DNA of 64,000 nucleotides from Gibbula magus. Taxonomy: Eukaryota; Mollusca; Gastropoda; Trochida; Trochidae. Each line of letters opens with the position of its first letter. The first letter of the stretch is position 1. The position numbers and the translations under genes are program-made. Below the pieces are notes generated by a model. The model was not told where the DNA came from and did not search any database. It saw only the letters and a program-made list of their open reading frames with translations. The stretch covers positions 17,807,266 to 17,871,265 of the forward strand of contig OW388300.1 in NCBI GenBank assembly GCA_936450465.1. The letters run 5' to 3'. Positions 12,341 to 24,879 of this stretch are shown one piece after another.

Positions 12341-12596
12341 AGTTAATCATAAATAATGCATATCTGAGTTTATAAATGCAGGAATCGATGTCTGACAACA
12401 CATTACATCTACCTATCCAATACTTATGATTACTTGAGAATATTACCATGAACTATTTTATGTGATGTATTTTGTTATTACTTCACATATAGTTATTTTC
12501 GTATCAATATCTTTATCCTGAACCCAGTATTCTTTTTATTTATCATTCAATCATGTGTGACCATAACATACACGTGTACATATGCAGGCATACATT

Positions 12597-12598
<2 letters not shown>

Positions 12599-12671
<73 letters not shown>
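12599..12671. repeat. (AT)n microsatellite
   Basis: About 36 uninterrupted TA/AT dinucleotides. The overlapping open frame encoding Ile-Tyr repeats is an artefact of the microsatellite. Confidence 0.97.
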
Positions 12672-12673
<2 letters not shown>

Positions 12674-13525
12674 CAAGGCTAATTTTTCAATGTTTCCTCA
12701 AGTTAACATTTACACGGTTAAACGATGTCCTCACCACAGGAGATGCACATACCAAGTATCGTAGGTCTATCACTTACCAATCAAACGTGATGACCAAGTT
12801 CAAAGTCTTTAGAATAAACACACTGACATACAGACGGACTTTATATCCCTGAACTTTAATTGATTATCCCCATACCCTTCTTCAAAATAATACAAGTCAA
12901 TCTAAAAAGATCTGGCTGTAGCAATTTAAGTGAAGTTTTCAACAACTGGATAGTAGCAATAATGTGTTCATTAAGTGTAAGAAAATATATTTACGTTTAT
13001 TTCATGATACATTTATATTCAAAGATTGAAATAAAATTTCAATGTATTTGGCTGTGAGAGGGTGGACGATTAGTTGTCTGATAGTTTATTGCAATTGCCT
13101 AAGATGTTAAAGATTACAAAATGAAGACAAAAGATCAATACACAATATCTCATGTTATTTGCTTATACATTTACAATAAATGTTGTACCTTTTTAAAAAA
13201 AAAAACGGAGAATAGGTTCCTCATGACAGAATATGAAATCAAGTTTCCTTTGGATCATGGTCTTGACGTCAGCATCCTCATCAGAATCATTGATTAATAA
13301 TAACCCTTCACTTAGTTCAACGCCTTATGTGATGAAGCGTGTACAGCTAAATAGATTACTCGTAAAGCAAATGAGCAATTGGTGCACTCGATTACTCTTG
13401 CTTTCATCTTCGGAGAGTTTATGACAATCTTCATAAATCTCAATTTCAGATGTGTGCCAATTGATAAAGAGTCTTCTTCATAATTGCTTTTCTTGTTCAT
13501 TACCCTTTAATATATATCGTGATTA
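12672..13525. other. Intergenic; part of the 13 kb / 20.6 kb duplication
   Basis: 13200-13460 matches 20620-20900 clearly (ATTGATTAATAATAA, CACTTA...TTCAACGCCTTATGTGATG and TAAATAGATTACT.GTAAAGCAAA phrases). The small open frames at 13233-13424 and 13312-13500 are broken in the second copy, so they are not genes. Confidence 0.6.
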
Positions 13526-13860
13526 TGTTACAACAACAGACATTCTTTCAAGTCGGTTTTACAAAAGATAATTGATGTAATCATATGTTTGCCATTCAAA
13601 AATTCTGTACTTTATTGTGCTTCCTGGGACTCGTACCTGTAATCATGAAAATGTCACAACAGGAGGTATACATCTTGATAAACTAATGAGCGTTTTATCT
13701 GAAGTACAATAATCTCACATCCCAGTTGTGGAACTATTATGGTAAATATCACGCGGGCTCTATTATATATGGAAACGTGTATTATGTTTGAGAATTGAGT
13801 TTTCGCAGTTCTGCAATCTCTTATCAGTAGAACAATGTGACTGAATCGTGTTCATACATG
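13526..13860. repeat. Local duplication, copy 2
   Basis: Direct-orientation partner of 12014-12340, about 1.5 kb downstream. It carries small indels, including an extra stretch near 13810-13830. Confidence 0.85.
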
Positions 13861-15194
13861 CATACAGAAAATAACATCAGGATTTTTAGTTTTCTAGTAG
13901 TTTAGTGTCTGACAGTCGATTCAGTATAGTGACAGTAAAAGGTAAAATAAATAAATAAAAGAAAACGTCCATGTAAATGGGACGTGCAATATCAGTTTCT
14001 GCACATTTGTTAGATTGTTGCTAGATTGTCATTGGAAACAAGTGATTATGATACAAATGTGTATATTGGTCCCTTAAAGTAAAAAGAACTTGATTGTATT
14101 AAAGAAAAATGCCAATAGAGCTATTTTTCATTTTATATTTATGTCTTCAAAAGCAAGGAATAATTTCCCTCGGCAATAAACGATGCCATTCTTTTGAAGT
14201 AACCAAACTGGTTTATATGCTTCGGGTTTATAACCATCTTTCTTTTACCTCTGAAGCAGTAGTAATGTCTCCATGTGTTTCACAAAAAGTGCATTCTCGT
14301 AGCATTAACAATAATTGTACAATTTATTTCCACAACCTGTCGTTCTTTACAGAAATAATCTCATAAATGACTCAACACTTGTAGATGTGATTAGCAAATC
14401 ACCATAACCATGATGAGGTAATTTTGAACTTAGTAAGATTTGCATCATTTATTGAAGATCTGAAAATGTATGCCATTTTTGCATAACTTTTGTCAAAATG
14501 CCATAAATGGCATAACACTCTAAGAATGTGCCTCGTGAAAAAAAAAACATAGTTGTCTTATTATCAATAATATGCAATGATCGCTTATGCTTAAAATACT
14601 TGGGTTCTTATAAGAAAAATAAACATTATTAACCAAGTGTGTTTCTTTATCATTAATATCATTAGCGTTTTATGTGGCAAAGGTAATGAGCAAATTGACC
14701 CAGTTTAGTGCAGTAGTAGAATTAACAGCGAATCTAGTTGAAGGTTATTATATCGCTGGTATATGATTGTGAACTGCCTCAAAATAGTCCTTAATGGGGC
14801 TTTTTTTTAAAGTCGACAATAGATCACTGAATTCTTGTTCAAATATTTTATAATTAAAAAACACACTTCTTAATCCCTTGGTCAAGTAGATAGAGCAAGG
14901 AAAGGAGCTCTAGTTTCAAAGTAGTCTAGTCGTAGGGCTCATTCGTACAATGGTATCTTTCATACCTAAAGTACGGTAATTGTTTGTGAGGCGGGGTTGT
15001 TTCCTTTGTTTATTACAATAAATACATATCAGTTTACATTTTCAATGTAAATCTCAAGAACTACCAGCATTTAAGTTCGGTAGACCACACGCTGACACTT
15101 CGATATTCATTTTGTACAGGAATTACTTGCTGCATGCTGGTCAGATGATATGATTGTTTAACATATCTACACTTATCTTGACCGTGTTAAAAAT
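13861..15194. other. Intergenic
   Basis: 13910-14370 is a diverged copy of 22720-23335 (shared GTGCATTCTCGTAGCATTAAC-like phrase and flanks). 14400-15194 holds only AT-rich filler, including a small ATGCCATTT / AATGGCAT inverted pair near 14470-14515. No gene was identified. Confidence 0.5.
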
Positions 15195-15530
15195 GAATAT
15201 TACTCAACCGTGGTGAGATCCCTCATTATATAACAATGCGTTGGTTACACACATGTGTGATACCACCGCGTGCTGCAGTAACCTCATAATCAACTCGTGA
15301 CGTCATAGTCGTTTTTGGTTGACGTCACAATGTTAGCCGCGTGACTGCAATAGAGGGGAACCTATTTGTGTCACTAAAAACTATGTTCTTGCAATTCAAC
15401 GTTATATATAAATACAATATTTAACTATGATAACATTTTAACTTCATGCGATCGTTAAAATACCAAAACATGAACTCGTTTCATTAACATGTTATAACAC
15501 GGGACATCGTTTAGTATTCTATATAAGTGC
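15195..15530. repeat. CRE-pair module plus hairpin remnant, copy P2
   Basis: The first part holds two perfect TGACGTCA octamers at 15298-15305 and 15320-15327, 22 bp apart start to start, and closely matches 48795-48960. The second part (15425-15530) is a partial version of the hairpin seen at 10859 and 49030 (GTTAAAATACCAAA, CTCGTTTCATTAACATGTTAT and a TTTAGTATTCTATATA end). TGACGTCA is the consensus CREB/ATF site. Whether it functions here is unknown. Confidence 0.75.
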
Positions 15531-16414
15531 ACTGTAGTATAGCAGATGATTTTTATGAATATTTATTTAAGCGGAAATACTCGGTAAACTCGGTATTAAG
15601 TTTTTCAACCACTCTTATTAGACCTTTGTCTGTTTTACATATTTATCAGATTTAGACCAAGTAATATTGTGTCGATAACACCCTCCATTATATTATATTG
15701 CTATTCTAGCATGACTCAGTGACGGAAATGCTGCAAAGCATGATTTAACCAGATGTGGCGAGTGGAACTATTATATATAAACAATAAAGACTATAAACTG
15801 AAAACTGCATCTATGAAAGGAAATTTAACTTTGTCACTCTGACATTTAGACGCATTCATAATTTAGCTTCATGTACTGTAAATAATATTGATGAGAAACA
15901 TGTTTTGCAGTTCGACTTTTAAGCAAAGACAAACTCTTGTGTTACAACTTTGGACATATTTAAAAGTCCCTTATGTCTTCATTAGAAGATTTCCTGTGAT
16001 TTATTCCTCCTGGTCTTATATAATTGGTATCCTATGAATTATTAAAGAAATGTCAAACAAGTAGTTTATCCTTAATGCAAACTATTCTGTGACGAAGCAT
16101 GTATCCATGTTCTCAGTAGAGAATTTAACAAGATTATTTCCATTGAGCTTTATATATATCTTCTTGTGGTAGCCTAACTATATAAATGGGCCTTTTAAAT
16201 TCATCTTCAAATTGTAAGATTTGATGTTACTTTTAAGACATTGGGGAAGTTAACATTTTTACCAAGTGTTTTACTCTCTGGTGTTCAAGCGTTTCTCACC
16301 ATGCAAATATGCCACTGACCAGTCTTAGCCCATAGATTGATCTTAAGCCTATCCTATCACATTGGCTAAGATTGATTGTAAGATTATGAATGGTTAGTGG
16401 AACAGCCATTTTAA

Positions 16415-16770
16415 AGGGGCAGTAGCACGTTTTTTGCAAATTTTATTTTTGCAAATTTCCCATTTACAGTGATAGTTTATATCATTTATATTTACTTTAG
16501 AACGTAAATCATCTTATTACACAAACCAAATATCCGTAGTGGTAATAACGGCGTTGCGTATAAAGCATAAATTGCATGGCGGCCATTTTATTGTGAACAC
16601 ATTTTATTATTTCGAATGACAAAAACGATTCCCATGGCTTTAAGAAACCATGTACAATAGTTTTTTAACTTGATTTTTCGAAGAGAGAAGGGTGTTTTAC
16701 AATAATTGGTGACATTATTTTTCAAAAACATTTCATCGACCTTTTGAGCGAAAAAAGTGCTACTGCCCCT
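16415..16770. mobile_element. 356 bp MITE, TTAA target site (subfamily GGGGCAG)
   Basis: The termini are AGGGGCAGTAGCACG and the near-complement GTGCTACTGCCCCT, with TTAA on both sides (16411-16414 and 16771-16774). The internal sequence is the reverse orientation of the MITE at 857-1211. It sits at a different position within the duplicated block from the 857 copy, so this is an independent insertion. Confidence 0.9.
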
Positions 16771-18006
16771 TTAAGATTACATCTATTGTAAGACAGTATC
16801 GACGTTATTGTAAAACAACAGGTAACATATCTAAATGTGGCATAATCACGCACTGACATATTATTTTTCATGGGTTCATTAGGTTCAAACGAGTGCTATG
16901 TGTGTATCATGTAGCTATATTACGGACTTCAAACATAACCAGTCTGAACAGAGGAGGACTGGTAGGCATGTTATGAATGTCTGTGAATTTCAATTTGTTT
17001 AGCTTGTTCTGAATCCAGTCACAACCTTCTGCTGACTTGAGGTTTTCCACTAAATAGTCCCGAACTCAAGTGTCTAATTGATACATGTTAATTGATACCT
17101 GTTTCGGTACTTTCAATAATGTCTAACATTACTTTTGTTGTTGTTTTAGCCATTCTCCACAAATATTAAGAATGTAGGAATTAGTTCTCTGTGTTGGCTA
17201 ACATTGATATTCGTTAATAACGAAGTTAATTATTGATCTGCTTATATGCTTATATCTGCTTCAATGAAAGTTTATAATTTATAACAATACAAATTCAAAA
17301 GGATGAATAGTATGTATCCAAGGGATGAATGATACTCTATTATTGAATCTTATTAATTGAATCTCATTGAAACTTTTGAAGGTTATCAACTACAAAACCA
17401 AGAGTTAGAGAAGATAATACTCTGATACAAATGCTCGTTGTAGTTAAGCTATTGCATAAACCTTTAAATTAGTACATACATACATAGCTGTATTAAACAA
17501 TATTGTACATGACATTAACGGCAGAATATTTAAGAAGTTAAGATGAATATATGACAAATACTTGAACATCTATTCTTCAGTAACTTTATCGTTATTTGAA
17601 AATCAAAGAATTTTAATCATAATTGAAATTAAAATGATGAATGCCAAGGACAAATGGGTTCTCCGTAGAAATCTTCATCCCTGTCTGTAGAACATGATAT
17701 TTCAACTTTTCCCCAAAATCCCAGCTGTTCCCAGACAAACCTTGACAAGGAGCATGCCTCCCGTGATAGCACTGGTATTACTTATCAAATGTTTATGAAA
17801 CGTACATTACCTATAAACATACAACATTATCATCAAGCTGCAGTATGTTTACTACTCAATGTTCATGATAACATAGTTTGATCACAGTGTGGGATGTATT
17901 ATTTTCAAATATCATTTCCTCGGGATGTATAGATACAACATTCGGAATCATTCAGATCAGAATGTGATGATTTGCTGAAATATTCACGCTCAGCACATTA
18001 CATTAA

Positions 18007-18361
18007 AGGGGCAGTAGCACGTTTTTTCGCTCAAATAAGTCGATGAAATGTATTTGAAAAATAATGTCACCAAAAGTAATACACCCTTCTCTCTTCGGAA
18101 AATCAAGTTAATAAACGAGTGTACATAGTTCTTTAAAGCCATGGGAATCGTTTTTGTCGTTCGAAATAATAAATTGTGTTCACAATAAAATGGCCGCCAT
18201 GCACTTTTTGCTTTATAAGTAACACTGTTATTACCACTACGGATAATTGGTTTGTTTAATAAGATGTTTTACCCTCTAAAGTAAATATAAATGACATAAA
18301 CTATCATTATAAATGGGAAATTGGAAAAATTAAAATTTTCAAAAAACGTGCTAATGCCCCT
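18007..18361. mobile_element. 355 bp MITE, TTAA target site (subfamily GGGGCAG)
   Basis: Same family and same orientation as 857-1211, flanked by TTAA at 18003-18006 and 18362-18365. The left terminus is AGGGGCAGTAGCACG; the right terminus has one substitution (CTAATGCCCCT). The interior, including ATGGCCGCCATGCA, is well preserved. Confidence 0.9.
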
Positions 18362-18800
18362 TTAAGGTTCATATATGATAAAACACAAGTTTACCAGATA
18401 TACACGTGCATATATAAATGGATGGTAAAATGACTTCTGTATAGTTTCCTCATCTACATAAAGGATGATCTTCCGTCATGAAATAGACATATAGTATGAC
18501 ATGTTTTGATACTTTGATATAATTATTTAGGTTTAAATAAAATGAACGCTGATGTAAAGGATGTCTTTACAAATGTTGTCCTTATTGACATTACATGTGG
18601 AAAGCATGTATACAGTAAACACTTCTATCAATTGTTCCCATCTCTCCGAGGCGCCTGTGTGCTTGTTCTTTATTACTAGATGTATGAGATAATTCATTTA
18701 CGCAGTGGGAGAACAAGAATCTGTAGAAGTGAAGTGGGAAAGATGACTTGTTTATAACATAAAACCCACAGAGACGAATGTGCATCAAACGAAAAAGGCG

Positions 18801-20280
18801 TGTCTAAATTGTTGGATGGATACAATTAATGTCATTTGTACAGTCCGTATATTTTCAAATGAGTATTAAAACTCTGAAAATAATTAAAGTGAAATAAGTT
18901 AGGAAAATTTATTCTTTTTATAATCATATAATATCATGATGATATTGTTTGCCTATTATGATTTACTTGCATATACACATTATAATACATTGAATATAGA
19001 TGAAAACTGTTCTCCATTGTAATGTTTCGGGTTAGTCACTTAGGTTATTCAATCATCAATATTGTAACACGATCTTGTTTTCCCAATGAAAGGACTATTT
19101 CATATATATCCCTTTATGATTGACAATGATAATTTGTGATTGCTTTGATTTGGTTTAAACGATAGCTCATTATTAAATTTATTAATAATAATTACTGATT
19201 GAAATAAGCAAACGTCAAGGATGTCGAAAATAATATATTCGACCTCTTAGATAAAATCGCATTTATGTATTAGCTGTTGCTTATTTAAATGACAGGAAAA
19301 AACTATCAATACTAGTCTGCTTTGAAAAGAACCATTATGTCTATGAAAACAAAAATAACTTAAAAGCATGTGTACATTCGGGAAAGTGACTGTGTGAAGG
19401 AAGGGGGATATGCAATATTGTATATAAAATCTTTAAGAAATAAAAAAAACGTCCATCCAGTATATTACATAAACACATTTTGATATCAAAACTGACACTC
19501 CCGTGACAGAAACTGAACCGTCATGTTATGTATCCAAGGAATTAAACAATGAATGTGTACGTGTTTACAAACTTGTATAAATTGGGTGTTTGGACATACA
19601 TATTCTACCAAACAGGTGGTTAATACAAACTTTTTGTTTAATCTTTCTTTTTCTTTAATATAATTGTTGATACATGTTAATACTAACTATTATTCATGTA
19701 ATTGTTTCATGTAAAATTATTTCTCTGTATGATCAGGTACTCTGCCTTTTTTGGAACAAGTATGAAAACAAGATTATCAGTTACCAAAAGCCTGGACGTC
19801 ACGTGTACCTAAAAATAGAGTAATGCTGTAAGTATTGATTTTCTATAAGTGTACACATTGCTATGTAAAGATACATTAAATTACCAGCTTATGTTTTAAA
19901 TAATTTGTCATTGGGAAAGTATAAACATAAGTCTTCATTAATGAGGCAGATGTTTGACAATAATTGGACAACGACAAACGACACTGTTGTATACATTCCA
20001 AATATTTGATCAACAATCGTATTTTGAAAAAAGTATCAATTATTTAAAAAGCAATATAAGTTAATGTGGGGTCAAAAAATCGGTTTATCCAATTATGAAA
20101 TTTAATTATTGATCTAAATTTTTTTCCAGAATTAAAGGAAAACATCTAGGAAGTAAACTAAATACATCTACATAAGCAACCTAAAAACAACTGGCTGCAG
20201 CAATTCAACTAAACATGTTAACATCAGAACAGCTAACATTGTTACATTTTGGATACCAGTACCTTCAATAGTACATATTC
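18801..20280. other. Intergenic, AT-rich
   Basis: Low-complexity AT-rich DNA with scattered weak matches to 9.8-11 kb. No open frame, repeat end or RNA gene could be supported. Confidence 0.45.
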
Positions 20281-20385
20281 TTGTACTTTTCGAGCCGAGT
20301 CCCAACCCACAACCTCAGTAAGGTAAGTATCGCCCGCACTGACCGTAGTAACAGCTTACCCAACGACCACCACAATCGAGGTCAA
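20281..20385 (-). mobile_element. Possible tRNA-derived SINE fragment
   Basis: A GC-rich island in AT-rich surroundings. On the minus strand it reads a B-box-like GTGGGTTGGGACTC, preceded by a weak A-box-like TCGTTGGGTAAGC about 60 bp upstream. This fits the spacing of a tRNA-derived SINE head but not a functional tRNA, since no cloverleaf was found. No tail was seen. Confidence 0.35.
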
Positions 20386-21160
20386 ACAATCCAACAACAT
20401 TAACAGCATTGCAATACTAATTTGTTCAAAAAGTATATAATGAATAATTGTACTTTTTTCAGGATGTCTGTGTATACCATTATTGACGTGAAATATTAAG
20501 GGAATAAAACACTTACAAAATAACTTAAGTAATTTACATAAGATGATGAGTTATAAAGTAAATGATATTCTTTTTTTAGAAAAAAATCACGAGTTGATAT
20601 ATATTGAAATCAAACAAAAAGGAACGTAGAAAATGTTCCACATGACAGAATAGTAAATCACCTTCTCTTCAGATCATGATCCTAACGTCAAGAACCTCAT
20701 CACAATCATTGATTAATAATAATAACCCTTCACTTATTCAACACCTTATGTGATGAAGCGTGTACAGTTAAATAGATTACTTGTAAAGCAAACGAGCTAT
20801 CGGTGTACTTGATTACTTCTAGCTTTCATCGTTAGGTAGTTAATGAGAGTCTTCATAAATCATAGTTTCATATATCTGGACATTAATAAACAATCTTCTT
20901 CATAATAGTTTTTCTTGCTCATTGCCCCTCAATGTATACCGTAATTTTGTTTTGGACAAGTTTTCCAGAACTGGGTTTCCTTTGTCCTGAAATTTATCAG
21001 CAAAAATTGTGACCGAATCGCTTTCTCAAATAGATTTAAAGGTAAAAATAACGTACGTCAGTGTTTATCAAGACAATAATCGACGTCAAATAAGCACAAT
21101 ACAATTAGCATTTAGAGAAGACAAATATCATTATCAACTGTATGTACATTTGCAATCTTA
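20386..21160. other. Intergenic; copy of 13.2-13.5 kb
   Basis: 20620-20930 matches 13200-13490 at moderate identity. The rest is featureless. No gene was identified. Confidence 0.5.
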
Positions 21161-21370
21161 AGGAGGTGAGGTGAGGTAAGTTGGGGTTTAACGCCGCTTT
21201 CAAGAGTAGTTCACTTATATCACGGCTGCTGGTATTACGGCAGGGAGAAAGCCCGCAACTAGCGAACCATGGGTGGTACTCCGCTGAAATTAAGTGAAGC
21301 ATTGCACCCAAACCTTACTGCGTCTAGAACAGTTCTCTACTGCAGACAAAGCTGCCGTGCCCCTGGTCAA
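21161..21370 (-). mobile_element. SINE/LINE 3' end with TTTAACGCCGC tail
   Basis: On the minus strand a GC-rich body (a region with CAGCGGAGTACC and TGCGGGCTTTCTCCC) runs into GCGGCGTTAAACCCC and ends in an ACCTC-type short tandem tail (GAGGT repeats on the plus strand at about 21163-21176). The same GGCGTTAAAC motif closes the LINE at 3465. The two elements therefore appear to share a 3' end, as SINEs do with their partner LINEs. No ORF was found. Confidence 0.6.
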
Positions 21371-24300
21371 TCTTAAAGATAACGTGTTGATAGTAATATG
21401 AACCACAAACATATATTATGTGATGAGGGGTATTTTGTTATTGAATTAACAGATGAAAACAGATATTTATATCGTATCAGTCTCTTTATTCTTAGCTCTT
21501 TTTATTTACCTTACAATCATATCACAGCTTATGTGCAGGTCTATGAATTTGTGCAGGCATGAATTGAGGTCTGTAAATACAAAATACGCGAAGCTTCCGC
21601 ATGTATATGTTACAAAGCATCTAAGGTATATCACAATCTGCAGAAACACTCCCACTTAAAATTTTTTTATCTAACACTGATGCGGCCCGGACATAAGCAT
21701 ACAACGAAGTTTTGGTTGAAATATTAAAAGAGTCATATGGTAAAACGCAACTATTACCTAATGTGACTGAAGTGGAAACATATGACATCAAACCAGTATA
21801 AATGCATTGTATCTTCTGGGAAATGAGCTTGTGGTCACACGGTAAAATGATCAGCTCATGTGAAAGGGATGTACAAGTAATAAAGGTTTATTGTTGACAA
21901 ATCACGCATTATGCCCAACTATAAAGTGTTAAGGATACACACACTGACAGACAATAAACCCCGGCAAAATATTCAGAATATCTTAGATTTACATGTTCAT
22001 ATCGGTAATTTAATTCTTGAAACATAAGTACATTCTTAACTGAATACTCAGGGGAGACCCATTAAAGGGATAATTAGTTTGTTCTAGGTATCACTTATTT
22101 CAAATGTTATAAATGGCGATGAATTCAGACTTTGAAATTTAAGCGTATGCTCTCAGCTGATTGGACAAAACAAGGTCATGTGATAGATTTACATTCTCAT
22201 AAACACGAAATTGACAGTTGAAAAGGATCGCCTTCATACTTTAAAGTTTAAAGAATATAACCTGCAGGACTACTTTATCACTGTATCATTGCGCAGTTAA
22301 GACATCTATCACATGCTGTTTTCTTATATATGCTTTTAAAAACCTTTTACGATTATTTTATTTGTATTTTGATTAACATGTTAATAATACAGTATATTAG
22401 AACAATAAAATTAATAGTTTTATTGTATTTCCTGTGAACTATGTTTTGCACGTGGTGACACTTGAGCGATGCGGTACTATTGTGGGCGGAGCTTAACGCC
22501 TGATCTAAGACACGAATAAACATTTGTTTTAATCTGCGTGCACTGCATATATTTTGCATCTATTTTTTTATTTTATTTACAAATGAAAAGTTCTCAACAA
22601 GCTCCTGCATTTATACATTTATACATTTTTATAAGCTAGTGAACAAACACATTATTAAATCGATTTCTTAAGTATATTATCGAAAGATACTGACTGTTGC
22701 TAACTATTACCATGCTAATGCCAGTAGAATCAGTATAGTGATGATATATAAAGGTAAAAGAAACAATTTCTGATAACTATGTCTAAAAACTTAAACTTTT
22801 AAACTTACTGTATCGACAGCAGATAAAGAGAACATTGATCACATAACTACTGTGTATGTAAGTAAATATGACGTGTAGTTTCAGTTTCTGTTCATATGTA
22901 AGGCTATTGCTAGATTTTTATTGGAAACAAGTAATATATTAAAAAAATTAACTACAATGTATATATTGGCGATTGGGGTAGATAGAGTGAAATTATCATG
23001 TATCAAAGCCAAATGATGTATTGTGAAATGCACTGAATGTCTAACCGAAAGTACGTTGATGGTGTCAAACAACCATTGCAATACAGCGATGTCCTGTATT
23101 TTCGTTGTATATTATGTCTTCAACGGCAAATATTGTTTTTCTTTCAGCGATAAAACTATGTGATGCTATTGAACAACCACGCAGGGTAATATATTTCAGG
23201 GTTATAACGAACATTCTGACGAAGAAATTACTTTCACAAGTGCCTACAAACAAGTGTATTCTCGTACCATTAACAATAATTGAACAGTTTATTTTCCCAA
23301 CATGTCGTTCATTACAATAACAAACCAATAAAAGACTCCTTATTTGTAGCTGAGACTAGCAAACCATTAATACCTTCATAAATCAATATACATCAGCAAA
23401 CATGTATGTATAGAAGCTGATTCGTATGAGAACATAACAGTTACTGGTAGGTTTTCCTTCTCAGCTCTCAAAACTAGGGTTCGTATTGGTGGGAATGATT
23501 ATTGCATGCAATCATCCCACTCATAATCCAGAATTGGCTTATTTCTAGCTCGTAAGATATGCAATTTCCATAATATGATGGTAATGTGATATATCATGTG
23601 TACATGATTAAGGAAGCGATCAATGCTGCTTTGGATCCCTCGGTGTTTCTAGCCTTGAACAATTACATTGAAAACAAAAATAGACAAAGAAAAATACTTA
23701 ACATAGGAATGCGCAGATATTATTGATGAAGATTGAACACGAGCATGCATTCACGTTGTAAAATATTAACCTTCCTGCACAGGCTAAAGTCAACACGATG
23801 CAGTAATGAGCGTGCGTTGTATTGATAATTGTGTCATTAGATGGGATTTGTTTCTTCCTTTAAGTCTGCGGTCAATATTGTTTTCATTGTTTTAAAAATA
23901 GGTATTGACCGAATTCACCAGTCCATAATTGTTTCAATATGTATTTAATACAAATAAATAAATACAGTAAAAAAAGTTTAGTTTAAACAGTTGGGACTAC
24001 GGTCAAAATACGTATTGGTAACAAAAGCAACAATCGTTTGACGTCCCTCTTTAGGGCTGGAGTCATTTTGGAGGATTTTCTTAAACGGCCACGTGATCCC
24101 CTCTCAACTAATCAGATCGCTTGAAAAATATGCTTACATCAATATACGATTTATTTGAAAATTCACATACATATCTCTTACATTATAAGTGATATTATTC
24201 CAAAGTTTTTTTTAGCATACATTATCTGTTATATTAATAGTTAACCAGTATACTCCACGAAGAAAATTACAATAAATGGACACCAATAGTAACCTGCTGC

Positions 24301-24398
24301 TCGTCAGCCTCAATTCTGCGATTTCGGAGCAGAGAGGCATCAGAGGGGACTAGACGCCGAGAATACCGTCTGAGGGAGGATGTTGAAGCAACGATCAT
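21371..24398. other. Intergenic; includes copy of 13.9-14.4 kb
   Basis: 22720-23335 matches 13910-14370 in order (AATCAGTATAGTGA, TATGTCTTCAA, TTCTCGTA.CATTAACAATAAT and ATGTCGTTC phrases). The remaining stretches show no repeat ends. Short open frames on both strands at 23065-23328 overlap each other and lie in non-conserved sequence, so they are not called. Confidence 0.5.
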
Positions 24399-24636
24399 GT
24401 GCTGCACCAACTTCCAAACGCAAGGCATAACTCTTGACAGTCTGCATAACTGGCTGATTAAAGTCTTGCGGTATTTCCCTCGCTTTGTTGTGCCTAGATA
24501 GTGAATTGCTGCACCAAAAATGAATAGTGGGCCTGGATTTCTAAGCAGAGATTTCTTAAAATACTGCAACACCTAAATCTGCCAGTGATGGAGACTGGCA
24601 AGAGTTATGCCTTGCATATGGAAGTTGGTGCAGCAC
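24399..24636. repeat. Inverted repeat, 45 bp arms, 148 bp loop
   Basis: The arms at 24399-24443 and 24592-24636 are complementary at 42 of 45 positions (core GTGCTGCACCAACTTCC versus GGAAGTTGGTGCAGCAC). A minus-strand open frame (24572-24267, 101 codons) crosses the left arm and loop but resembles nothing I recognise. It could be a small foldback element or the remnant of an inverted duplication. Confidence 0.7.
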
Positions 24637-24772
24637 TGACAACTTGAGCTGCCTGCACAGAGTATTATCTTTGTGCAGTCAAATCGTGGCGTTTACCTTT
24701 ATTTTATTATGTAACCTGCACATTTCCTCTGCATGACATCCACTGATAATGGTGTTAGCCTTCTACCATTAA

Positions 24773-24879
24773 CACAGGGGGTATTCGACTGTACAGGGAA
24801 ACCGGATGTTGCACGCCTGCAACAACCAATTTCCCGCTGTACAGTTTTTACGAGGTACCCCTGTCGTCACGCTCACGGT
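24773..24879. repeat. Left 107 bp TIR of the 2.46 kb element
   Basis: Begins CACAGGGGG and contains two CTGTACAG palindromes. Its mate is 27123-27229, with three mismatches. Confidence 0.93.

Larger units (their letters stand above)
15560..18800. repeat. Large diverged duplication (copy of 1.7-3.3 and 8.8-9.7 kb)
   Basis: Collinear matches include 15840-15990 with 485-620 and 2225-2350, 16995-17095 with 3145-3200, 17640-17860 with 8820-9060, and 18565-18750 with 9570-9740. The 3.4 kb LINE and the 7.1-8.8 kb repeats are absent here, so they entered the other copy or were lost from this one. No gene was seen. Confidence 0.75.

Noticed and set aside
12582..12764. Ile-Tyr repeat open frame
   Set aside because: Produced by the (AT)n microsatellite.
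21105..21311. 68-codon minus frame
   Set aside because: Lies within the SINE/LINE 3' end; GC-rich repeat sequence, not a gene.
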